Assembly: GCA_043802345.1 (NCBI GenBank)
Contig: JAZDLC010000037.1
Span: 1 to 8,183 of the forward strand
Direction: 5' to 3'
Source of the DNA: JAZDLC01 sp043802345
Lineage (GTDB): Bacteria; Planctomycetota; B15-G4; JADJEK01
Length of the DNA stretch: 8,183 nucleotides
The notes beneath the pieces were generated by a model. It was not told where the DNA came from, made no database searches, and saw only the letters and a program-made list of their open reading frames with translations. Positions 1 to 6,158 of the stretch are shown one piece after another. Position 1 is the first letter of the stretch. Each line of letters begins with the position of its first letter. Position numbers and translations under genes: made by a program.

Positions 1-1
1 C

Positions 2-1369
2 GGCGCGGCCGAGCCGCGGGGAGCCGCCATGGTCCGCTGGATCCAGGCGGCCCTCGGCTGCCTGGCGCTGGTGATGGTCTTTCTGCTGGCCCGGTCCCGT
101 GGCGGAGACCTGGCGGGCGCGATCGCTTTCCTGGCCCTTGCGATGTATGCGCCGGCGACTTTCCACGAAACCAAGCTGCTCGACACCGTCCTCTCGCTCT
201 TCCTGACCCTGCTGGCCTGCGTTGCTCTCGATCCGCTGCTGAGAGGAGGTAAGGGCCGGGGCGCGGCGCTCGGAGCGGGATTGCTGGTCGGCGTCGCGGC
301 GCTTTGCCGCTCCGCCAACCTGCTGCTGGCGGTCCTGGCCGCCGCGGTGCTGCTCGGGCGCAGGAGATGGGCCAGGGCCGCGACGCTCCTTCTGGGAGCG
401 GCCGTCCCGGTCCTTCCGGTCGCCCTCTGGAACGCGTCCGCCAGCGGCGACTTCATTCCGGTGAACTACAGCGAGGGGCACACCTTCCTGGTGGGGAACA
501 ACCCGAACTGCCGCGGGATCTACAACCTTCCCGAGGGGTATCCGGACGGCGTGCTGGGGGAGCGCCAGGTGGAATTCGAGCGAGCGCGCAGGGAGCTGGG
601 AAGGGAGCCGAGTCCCGGCGAGCAGCGGGACCACTCGTATGCGGAAGGGTTCCAGTTCCTGCGAGAGCATCCGCGGGCCGTGCCGGAGTTGCTGCTGAAC
701 AAGCTGCGCTTCGCCCTCTCTTCCTATTCCGTGAATGACAACTACTCGTTGGTGCGGGAACGGGAGCGATACGGCATGCTGACCTGGTTCCGCCTGCCTT
801 TCTCGCTGCTCGTCTTGCTCGGCCTGGGGTCGTTCTGGTTGCGTCCCTGGTCCGCGTGGGGAGCCGTGGGCCTGCCCGTGGCGGTCACCTTCCTCCTGCT
901 GCTGGCCTTCTATGTGACCGAGCGGTATCGGCTGCCGATGGTGCCTTTTCTGGCGGTCGCGGCGGGGGTGGGGCTCGCGGACCTGCTGCGGAGGGAGCGG
1001 CGAAGGGGGGTGAGCCGGGCGGCCTGGCTGCGCGCGGCCGTCACCTGCGCCTGCTGCGGTGGCTTCCTGCTGGCGGTCCCGCTGCCGGTGCCGGCCCGGG
1101 ACCTGGCCCATTCCGAGCGGCTGTTCGATCTGACCCTGGATGTCCATGCGGCGCGGCGTCTTCAGGAACTGGGGGAGTTCGACCGGGCGGCGGCGATTCT
1201 CGCGGTCGCCGTCAGGGACCATCCAGAAGCCCCCGGTCTGGAGAATGAGTTCCTCGCCCTGGTTGATGGCAAGACACGCCAGGAGTTGGCCCGGATCGCG
1301 AAGGCCGCCCGCGCGGCCGCACCGGGTGCCCCCCGGGTCGAGGCGCTGCTCCGCCTGGCCGGCGGATAG
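2..1369 (+). CDS. GT-C / family-39-like membrane glycosyltransferase, C-terminal part (5' truncated)
   Basis: Likely an integral-membrane glycosyltransferase that moves a sugar from a polyprenyl-phosphate donor at the outer face of the inner membrane. The frame is open to base 2, so the ATG at 29 is probably internal and the N-terminal catalytic Asp/Glu loop lies outside the window. Counting from that ATG, hydrophobic helices lie near 5-22, 28-45, 52-68, 78-110, 116-134, 252-270, 274-296 and 303-318. Family-like stretches are HETKLLDT at 46-53, where other members have a helix-entry loop, CRSANLL at 93-99, a GNNPNCRGIY periplasmic loop at 156-165, and ERYRLPMVPFL at 298-308, which closes the membrane domain in many PMT_2 (PF13231) proteins. 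The C-terminal 80 residues include a TPR-like helical hairpin (about 373-402). It ends four bases before the stop of the opposing gene. The family call is from motifs and hydropathy; acceptor and sugar are unknown. Confidence 0.75.
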   Translation, partial: GAAEPRGAAMVRWIQAALGCLALVMVFLLARSRGGDLAGAIAFLALAMYAPATFHETKLLDTVLSLFLTLLACVALDPLLRGGKGRGAALGAGLLVGVAALCRSANLLLAVLAAAVLLGRRRWARAATLLLGAAVPVLPVALWNASASGDFIPVNYSEGHTFLVGNNPNCRGIYNLPEGYPDGVLGERQVEFERARRELGREPSPGEQRDHSYAEGFQFLREHPRAVPELLLNKLRFALSSYSVNDNYSLVRERERYGMLTWFRLPFSLLVLLGLGSFWLRPWSAWGAVGLPVAVTFLLLLAFYVTERYRLPMVPFLAVAAGVGLADLLRRERRRGVSRAAWLRAAVTCACCGGFLLAVPLPVPARDLAHSERLFDLTLDVHAARRLQELGEFDRAAAILAVAVRDHPEAPGLENEFLALVDGKTRQELARIAKAARAAAPGAPRVEALLRLAGG

Positions 1370-1373
1370 CAGC

Positions 1374-2537
1374 TCAGCGAAAGACGAACGCGCGCACCTC
1401 GTAGCGGTAGAGGTCGAAGCGCTTGACCCGGATCTCGAAGGCAGGGAGGGACCTTCCTTCCAGCAGCCGCAAGACGCCGGGGTCGTCCACGCCGTGAACC
1501 TCCCCGCCCTCGACCGGCAGCAGGAAGACCAGCGGTCTGGGGCCGCCGAGGAGAGCTTCCACCTGTTCCAGGTCGGGAGGGAGCATTCGGATCGGACGAT
1601 TCGAGAGCCACTCCAGGGGCGTGGGAGTGGAGGTGTAGACGGGGGTCTCGGGCGGCAGGACCGGATCGAGCGCAGCGAGTCCCTGGAGCGCCGGCGGCCA
1701 GGGAAAGCGCTGTCCGCTCTTCAGATCGGAAACCAGCACCGGCAGGTTGACCGCGATGACGAGGCCCGCCATTCCCAGCACGCCGAGCGCGGAGCGCGAG
1801 GACAGCCGGTCGGCGCGGGCCACGCGGTCGAGCGTGAGGAACAGGAGAGCCACCGCGACGGGTGAAACCGCGGCGAGGACCGAAAGACGATGGAGTTGAC
1901 CGCCGTCGACCCAGAGGGCGGCCAGGATCGCGAACGGCAGGAGGATGGCGAGCCTCCGGCCCGTCCGGTGGGAGAGGCCGATCAGGGCGAGGGGCGCTGC
2001 CGCGTAGCCGACATGGTGGATCAGCAGGCAAGCAGGGCCGAACCAGGAACCGCACACGGAGTCCCAGGCTGTCAGCGTGGCGTCCCTGGGGAAGGCGGCG
2101 ATGGCAGTGCGGTCGGCGGGGATGGCGAACGCCAGCACGACGGCCGCGAGAGCTCCCACCAGGAGCCGGGCCTTTCGCCCCATGGGTGGGGCGATCAGGA
2201 GCAGCGTGAGCAGCGCGCCGGCGAGGGCCAGCGGCCCGCCCGGTCCCGCCTCGCGCGAGGCGGCGATCGAGAGCGGGTCGGACAAAGCGACCGCGGCGCC
2301 GGCGACAAGGGTCGGCCGGGAGACGCGCGCGAAGAAGGCGCCGCAGACGATGCTGGCGGCGAGCGATCCGCACAGGGCGCAGACGATCCGGGAATAACGA
2401 AACTCCGCGAGCGGCAGCAGCAGCGACTGGAAGTCGCCCGAGGCCTCCGCGGCGGTCGGGGGCAACCAGGTGGCGCCGTGAGTGCGGATGGCCAGCGCGA
2501 TCAGGAACAGGGGCAGCAGCCACCGAAGTGACTTCAT
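1374..2537 (-). CDS. Multi-spanning membrane protein, degenerate GT-C / family-39-like
   Basis: A 387-residue protein with a hydrophobic N-terminal two thirds (helices near 5-18, 50-70, 76-90, 102-117, 124-140, 165-186, 195-210, 219-236, 250-270) and a soluble C-terminal domain of about 115 residues. The order resembles PMT_2 glycosyltransferases. YSRIVCALCGSLA (48-60) matches the usual Arg-led second helix, ALSDPLSIAASREAG (84-98) matches the 'LSPFHIxxSREAR' loop, and the tail PVYTSTPTPLEWLSNRPIRMLP (299-320) matches the 'VYxxxPxxLxYLxGRP' segment. The usual N-terminal DE catalytic loop is not clear; the region reads PTAAEASGD (27-35), so activity is doubtful. The ATG at 2537 overlaps the stop of the upstream lipoprotein gene (ATGA), indicating translational coupling; GAGG lies 10 nt upstream. 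The protein may modify or export a product with its partner, but no substrate can be named. Confidence 0.7.
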   Translation of the reverse strand: MKSLRWLLPLFLIALAIRTHGATWLPPTAAEASGDFQSLLLPLAEFRYSRIVCALCGSLAASIVCGAFFARVSRPTLVAGAAVALSDPLSIAASREAGPGGPLALAGALLTLLLIAPPMGRKARLLVGALAAVVLAFAIPADRTAIAAFPRDATLTAWDSVCGSWFGPACLLIHHVGYAAAPLALIGLSHRTGRRLAILLPFAILAALWVDGGQLHRLSVLAAVSPVAVALLFLTLDRVARADRLSSRSALGVLGMAGLVIAVNLPVLVSDLKSGQRFPWPPALQGLAALDPVLPPETPVYTSTPTPLEWLSNRPIRMLPPDLEQVEALLGGPRPLVFLLPVEGGEVHGVDDPGVLRLLEGRSLPAFEIRVKRFDLYRYEVRAFVFR

Positions 2538-3556
2538 TCGGAATGGACCTCGAACAGCTGAAGGCCCCCTCCTCCCGCGGCCACCGCCACCAGCCGGCCC
2601 TGAACCGCCACGTCCCTGGCGGTTCCCTCGATCGCGACCCGGGCCGCCAGCACGGGAAGGTCCGGTTCAGACAGGTCGATGAGGGTCACCCCTTCGCCCA
2701 CCGCAGCGGCCACGCTGCCATCGCAGGAGACTGCCCTCACGGAATCCACGTGGAGCGAGATGATCCGGGACGGCTCGCCTGTCGGACCGACGGTGATGAC
2801 CCGCACGAAGTCCCCGTGGGCCAGCAACAGCAGGTCACCCGTGAAAGCCAGATCGGCTCCTCCCTCTCCCGGAAACTCCGTGCGCGAAAGCAGCCGGCCA
2901 GAGGGGATCTCGAGCACCACCAGGGCGTTGCTGGTTTGACCGTAGCCCAGCCAGAAGTCGAAGTCGTCGCTCTGGCCGAAGGCAAACAGGCGGTCCCGGC
3001 CGGCGAGCACCGAGAGGGCGCGGTCCGAATCCAGGTGATGGCTCAGATCGACCAGCGAGTCGCTCATGCCCCGGCCGAGGAAGAGGCCCTCGTCCCCGCC
3101 GGCCAGGGCGAGGCTGTCGCCCGCCACCGAGAGATCACCCGGCTCTCCGATGCTCCGGCGAATCGTGCGCCGCACACCCGGCTCCCTCGGGTCGATCACG
3201 TCGACGGAGGTGACGCTGGCAGGGCCGGCGAACCAGCCCTCCGGAACGTCCAGCACATACAGCAGGTCGTCGTCCACGCACAGGGCGCCGGCAGGCAGGT
3301 CATCCAGGGTCGCCACCACCTCCGGCTGGGAGGGATCGGAGACATCCACGATCCGAACGCCGTCCGCGCCGCATCCCACGAAGGCCAGGGAGCCGTAGAG
3401 GAACACAGTAGAAGCCTCGGCCGGCGCGACACTCAGGGAACCGACCTGCGCCGCGCTCAACGAGCCGGTTGGCCCGGCGGTTTCTGCGGCGGGTGGTGGG
3501 GTCGAGCAGGCTGCCAGCAGAAGGCATAGCCCCGGAGTGATGAACCAGCGGATCAT
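2534..3556 (-). CDS. LVIVD-repeat beta-propeller lipoprotein
   Basis: A 340-residue lipoprotein predicted to be secreted and lipid-anchored. The signal peptide MIRWFITPGLCLLLAACS has a canonical lipobox L14-A15-A16-C17, with Ser at +2, which in proteobacteria favours the outer membrane. A GTG 33 bases further upstream (3589) keeps the frame open, but it would put 11 polar residues before the signal peptide and has no better ribosome site, so the ATG at 3556 is chosen. The mature part begins with a low-complexity Pro/Ala linker. It then has short beta-rich repeats; the clearest, at about 51-81, carries GVRIVDVSDPSQP, the hallmark of LVIVD repeats (PF08309). Others read VDVIDPREPG, VTLIDLSEPDLP and a closing GGGGLQLFEV. 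Such repeats form propellers used in binding; no ligand is evident. It lies between the RNase HII-like gene (71 bp upstream) and the membrane protein gene it overlaps. Confidence 0.85.
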   Translation of the reverse strand: MIRWFITPGLCLLLAACSTPPPAAETAGPTGSLSAAQVGSLSVAPAEASTVFLYGSLAFVGCGADGVRIVDVSDPSQPEVVATLDDLPAGALCVDDDLLYVLDVPEGWFAGPASVTSVDVIDPREPGVRRTIRRSIGEPGDLSVAGDSLALAGGDEGLFLGRGMSDSLVDLSHHLDSDRALSVLAGRDRLFAFGQSDDFDFWLGYGQTSNALVVLEIPSGRLLSRTEFPGEGGADLAFTGDLLLLAHGDFVRVITVGPTGEPSRIISLHVDSVRAVSCDGSVAAAVGEGVTLIDLSEPDLPVLAARVAIEGTARDVAVQGRLVAVAAGGGGLQLFEVHSE

Positions 3557-3559
3557 GAT

Positions 3560-3576
3560 GGGGGATCGTAGCCCCC
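3560..3576 (-). repeat. GC hairpin just upstream of the lipoprotein start codon
   Basis: In the mRNA sense this reads GGGGG, a 7-nt loop CTACGAT, then CCCCC, ending three bases before the ATG at 3556. The five G-C pairs occupy the place where a Shine-Dalgarno site should be, and no GGAG-like site is visible nearby. It may lower initiation or mark coupling with the RNase gene. The stem is seen directly; any regulatory effect is inference. Confidence 0.35.
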
Positions 3577-3627
3577 ACGGGAGCTGCACGGAACGGTGAA
3601 ACTACCCCCGAAGTGAGCGAGTCGCCT

Positions 3628-4596
3628 CTACTTGCATCGCACCAGCAGCTCCCGGTGGTCCGACGGGAAGGCGCCCGACTGCTCGAGGTCGGTGAGAAAG
3701 CGGTGGCCATCCGTGTAGTAGCCGGCCGTCCGCCGAATCCCCGGAGCGATCCCCGCGAAGTGGTGATTGAAGGCAGCCATGAACAGCTCCCGCGTGTACT
3801 TCGCCAGGATCGAGGCCAGGGCTACCTCCAGCCCGTGCTGCTCACCCTTGACCTGGAAAGTCAGCTTGAAGCCGCCGTCCGGTTCCCCGACCTGGTAGGA
3901 CGCTCGCTCCCGCTCCTCGCTCAGGATCTTCACGCGGGCCATCGGGAAAGCAGCCTCGATCAGGGCTCCGTACCGCCTGCGTCCGCCATGGCGATCGCAG
4001 AGAATCCGGACCGGCCGGTGCCGCCGCACCAGATCCTCGATCAATGACGCGTTCTGATCGAACAGTACCTTGGCCTTGGAACCGGCGCGTCGCGTCAATC
4101 GGTTGAACTCCCCGGTCAGGAGCGGCCGGAGCCGCAGCAGCACCGGCTCGACCCCCGCCGAGTCCGCCCGCAGGCGGAGCCGCTCCGCGGCCCGCAGGAT
4201 CGCGTCGGTCCCGGCCCTGAGCGGGAGGGGCAGGGAAGGGAGTGATTCCGCGTACCAGGGGTACCGCTCCAGTTGGAGACCCTCACGGTCGCAATGAAGC
4301 CCCAGGAAGTCGCCAGCGGTCCGGGGGAGCCCGCCCGAGGCGAAGCACGAGAATGAGAGAGCCACGGTTTCCAGCGGCGCGAGGTCCTGGCCACTCTTGT
4401 ACAACTGCTTGGAGTCGAGCACCGGCAGCCCACCCGCCTCCGGCCCGGAAGCGGCGATCCGGCTTTCCACGGCGCCGGCGAGCCTCTGCCAGAGGTCATT
4501 TCCTTCCTCCGGGGAGGTCCGGAAGGAAGCCAGGCCGACCACCAGCGGACCCAGCACGGGGCCGTAGCCCGCCTCGTCGATTCCGGCGAGAATCAC
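3628..4596 (-). CDS. RNase HII-like nuclease with large insertion and altered active-site residues
   Basis: A 322-residue type 2 RNase H homologue, expected to cut RNA in RNA/DNA hybrids or at embedded ribonucleotides. GIDEAGYGPVLGPLVV (5-20) aligns with the E. coli RNase HII 'GVDEVGRGPLVG' motif, giving D7 and E8. DSKQL (61-65) matches DSKKL, and CDRHGGR (200-206) supplies D201 for D108. VKGE...ASILAKYTRE (249-270) aligns with VKGD...ASILAKVTRD, so the fourth ligand D126 is E252. AGYYTDGH (291-298) keeps the junction-binding Tyr region, and HREL (314-317) matches HRRSF. The spacing between DSK and the third Asp is about 140 residues against about 63 in E. coli, so an insert of some 75 residues is present. 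The GRG motif is GYG. The start is GTG at 4596 with GAGG 8 nt upstream. It is probably first in a minus-strand operon. Fold confidence is high; activity and specificity are uncertain. Confidence 0.85.
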   Translation of the reverse strand: MILAGIDEAGYGPVLGPLVVGLASFRTSPEEGNDLWQRLAGAVESRIAASGPEAGGLPVLDSKQLYKSGQDLAPLETVALSFSCFASGGLPRTAGDFLGLHCDREGLQLERYPWYAESLPSLPLPLRAGTDAILRAAERLRLRADSAGVEPVLLRLRPLLTGEFNRLTRRAGSKAKVLFDQNASLIEDLVRRHRPVRILCDRHGGRRRYGALIEAAFPMARVKILSEERERASYQVGEPDGGFKLTFQVKGEQHGLEVALASILAKYTRELFMAAFNHHFAGIAPGIRRTAGYYTDGHRFLTDLEQSGAFPSDHRELLVRCK

Positions 4597-4667
4597 CGGT
4601 TTATCCTCAAGTCGCGTGCGTTCCCTTCCGAACGGAACCGTGGGGGCCTGTCCAAAGGAGCTCGCGC
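4597..4667. promoter_or_regulatory. Divergent intergenic region with short inverted repeat
   Basis: These 71 bp separate the divergent RNase HII-like and receiver-like genes and must hold initiation signals for both. Ribosome sites are visible: GAGG (4605-4608, minus) and AAAGGAG (4654-4660, plus). An inverted repeat TTCCG-AA-CGGAA (4626-4637) lies centrally and could be an operator. No convincing sigma-70 boxes were recognised. Confidence 0.35.
4654..4660 (+). promoter_or_regulatory. Shine-Dalgarno AAAGGAG deciding the TTG start
   Basis: A strong ribosome-binding site 7 nt before the TTG at 4668. No ATG or GTG at comparable spacing fits the receiver-like fold, so this site is the main reason for choosing a TTG start. 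Confidence 0.7.
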
Positions 4668-5069
4668 TTGCGCTGTCTGGTCGCGGTTGATGACGCCAGG
4701 ATTCGAGACGCCGTCGGCACGGCCGTGCGCGCCTTCCCGGACGTCGAGCCGGATATTGTGGATGTGGAGCAGGGGCGCCTGCTGCTCAGGCGCCGGCGGT
4801 ACGATCTGGCGCTCACGACCCTGCGCTCGGAGTCGAAGGAATCGAAAGCGTTGTGGGAGGCGTTGCTGGCGGTGACGCCGAGGATCGAGCTGGTGGGGCT
4901 CACTCCCAGAACGGGACTTTCCGTCCACCGCGCCGACAGGAGCCGCCTGCATCTGTTTGCCCTCCTCGGGACGCCGCTGGACGCCGTCGAGCTGTACGGA
5001 ACCCTGCGCAGGCTGCTCGATCGGCTCAGGAAACCGCACCCATCGAATAGCGGCGGTACGCGCGCGTAA
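4668..5069 (+). CDS. Receiver-like (pseudo-receiver) domain protein, TTG start
   Basis: A 133-residue single-domain protein resembling a response-regulator receiver. The TTG at 4668 is chosen because AAAGGAG ends 7 nt before it and the fold begins there. The frame is open further upstream, but that part is antisense to the RNase gene and lacks domain character. CLVAVDDARIRDAV (3-16) matches the 'VLVVDDxxxIRxxL' start, with the acidic pair D8-D9. YDLALTTL (45-52) matches 'YDLVLLDL', but the phosphoacceptor Asp is T51. LVGLTPRT (75-82) keeps the switch Thr (T79), and LLGTPLDAVELYGTLRRLL (99-117) matches 'LxKPFxxxELxxxVRRLL' with the conserved Lys replaced by T102. It therefore probably cannot be phosphorylated in the normal way and may act by protein binding. 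No output domain follows. Its last 44 bases overlap the end of lgt on the other strand. The remote homology could be mistaken. Confidence 0.65.
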   Translation: MRCLVAVDDARIRDAVGTAVRAFPDVEPDIVDVEQGRLLLRRRRYDLALTTLRSESKESKALWEALLAVTPRIELVGLTPRTGLSVHRADRSRLHLFALLGTPLDAVELYGTLRRLLDRLRKPHPSNSGGTRA

Positions 5070-5823
5070 AACCGACCAGCCCCACGATCAGGATCGGGAT
5101 CGAGATCCACTGCGACGTCGACACGCCGAAGTACATGCCTCGCTCCACGTAGTCGCCCCGGAACATCTCGCAGATCGACCGGCCTACGGGATAGAGGATC
5201 AATGCCAGGAAGAAGACCTGGCCGCGGAAGCGGCGATGCCGGGCGACGATGCTCAGTATGACGAAGATCAGGAATGCCTGGAGCAGCATGTACAGCTGGG
5301 TCGGGTGGAGCGGTTGCCCCCGGAGCGGCTCGGGCAGCAGTGACTCCTTGATGTCCGGAAAGGTCACCGCCCAGGGGAGATCGGGGGCCACCCGGCCGTA
5401 GTCGTCTCCCACGAGGAAGCAGCCGATCCTGCCGATCGCCTGGCCCAGCATGGCCGCGGGGAGGCAGATATCGCCCAGAGTGATGAAGTCGATGCGGTGG
5501 CGCTTCGTGAACAGGAAGCCGGCCAGGAACGCCCCCAGGAAGCCTCCGTAATAGACCAGGCCGCCCTTCCAGATGTAGAAGACCAGCATCGGATCGTGGG
5601 AGAAGTCCTTCTTCCAGTGAACGATGACGTACAGGGCGCGAGCGCCGAGGATGCCACCGGCCATGATCCAGATCAGCAGGTCGCCGATTCTCTCCGGCGC
5701 GACCAGTTTGGATCTTCTGGCTTCCCGCGTGGCGACCACCATGGCCGCAAGGAAAGCAAGCGCCACCATGACGCCGAAGGACCGGATCGGAATGCCGAAC
5801 GGCTCACCAAGTATCGGATACAT
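5026..5823 (-). CDS. lgt: Prolipoprotein diacylglyceryl transferase Lgt
   Basis: Lgt transfers a diacylglyceryl group from phosphatidylglycerol to the lipobox Cys of prolipoproteins, the first step of lipoprotein maturation, in the inner membrane. The 265-residue length is normal and about seven helices are visible. Signatures: FGIPIRSFGVMVALAF near the N-terminus, IWKGGLVYYGG (84-94), GRIGCFLVGDDYGR (131-144, with R132 for E. coli R143), HPTQLY (173-178), and GRSICEMFRGD (214-224, with R222 for E. coli R239). The His of the E. coli 'FHGG' motif (H103) is Tyr here (Y92), and E. coli N146 is C135; both look like family variants rather than damage. The ATG at 5823 has GGAAA about 6 nt upstream. 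The substrate lipoprotein at 3556 is nearby, and the exported phosphodiesterase-like protein may be another. The 3' end overlaps the receiver-like gene by 44 bp. Confidence 0.95.
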   Translation of the reverse strand: MYPILGEPFGIPIRSFGVMVALAFLAAMVVATREARRSKLVAPERIGDLLIWIMAGGILGARALYVIVHWKKDFSHDPMLVFYIWKGGLVYYGGFLGAFLAGFLFTKRHRIDFITLGDICLPAAMLGQAIGRIGCFLVGDDYGRVAPDLPWAVTFPDIKESLLPEPLRGQPLHPTQLYMLLQAFLIFVILSIVARHRRFRGQVFFLALILYPVGRSICEMFRGDYVERGMYFGVSTSQWISIPILIVGLVGFTRAYRRYSMGAVS

Positions 5824-6158
5824 GTACGCTTTCCAAACAGGACGTGCCGGATCAGCACACCAGGAGTGGACTTCCGTGGGTCTCGGAGCATCCTAGGCAC
5901 TTTGTGGACGAATGGAACTCGGCTTCTGGGAGGGAATAACGGGAGGGATCGGGGCATTGTTGGTGTTTTCGCGCAACGAGCTCGAACTGGCACGCCGTTT
6001 GTTTCTGGTCTCGTGCTGGCGCACAAAGCTGGCAGCGACAGAACAAAGAACAGATTACTGGCTCCCCAGGCCATTCGGATTCAACGAGAAGGGTGCCCAT
6101 CATCGTTCCGAGAGCGGTCGGACCTGGGGGGCCAATTTTCTATCCAGAGAACGGTCGC
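5824..6158. other. 335-bp gap between fabZ-like gene and lgt; no convincing gene
   Basis: The stretch lies between two minus-strand genes and is somewhat less GC-rich than its surroundings around 6030-6090. It should hold the lgt promoter and 5' leader, since the gap is long for an operon join. Short frames on both strands (for example plus 5912-6184 and minus 5852-6103) lack ribosome sites and recognisable domains. A G-run cluster at 5928-5954 is described separately. No tRNA cloverleaf or clear terminator (hairpin plus T tract) was found. Confidence 0.6.
5928..5954 (+). repeat. Tandem GGGAGGGA repeat / G-quadruplex-type motif
   Basis: The octamer GGGAGGGA occurs at 5928-5935 and again at 5941-5948, 13 bp apart, followed by GGGG at 5951-5954. 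The runs of three or more G are separated by loops of 1, 6, 1 and 3 bases, which meets the usual G3+N1-7 rule for an intramolecular quadruplex with a spare run. It lies about 105 bp upstream of the lgt start; the G-rich strand is the non-template (plus) strand relative to this window and would be the template strand for lgt. Confidence 0.6.

Noticed and set aside
1162..2523. 453-residue minus-strand open frame overlapping the 387-residue membrane protein
   Set aside because: Arg/Pro/Gly-rich with no domain character, and it runs through the convergent stops into the opposite gene. The overlapping frame at 1374-2537 has real membrane helices, GT-C-like motifs and an ATGA junction.
1890..2531. 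213-residue plus-strand frame antisense to the minus-strand membrane protein
   Set aside because: Low-complexity Gly/Arg/Glu/Gln-rich shadow with no recognisable motif.
2528..3529. 333-residue plus-strand open frame antisense to the LVIVD lipoprotein
   Set aside because: His/Gln/Arg/Gly-rich composition typical of antisense shadows in GC-rich DNA; the opposite strand has a lipobox and LVIVD repeats.
4242..4667. Upstream extension of the receiver-like frame to an ATG at 4242
   Set aside because: The extension is antisense to the RNase HII-like gene, Arg/Pro-rich and without a fold; the TTG at 4668 with AAAGGAG is a better start.
4593..5110. Minus-strand frames of 148 and 167 residues (4593-5039 and 4607-5110) opposite the receiver-like gene
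   Set aside because: No recognisable motifs or ribosome sites; both overlap the start of the RNase HII-like gene or its leader and the lgt end. The plus strand has a strong Shine-Dalgarno and domain-like blocks.
5890..5917. Possible lgt promoter on the minus strand (TTCCAT, 16 bp, TAGGAT)
   Set aside because: The -10-like box matches 4 of 6 but the -35 only 2 of 6, which is expected by chance in a gap of this length.
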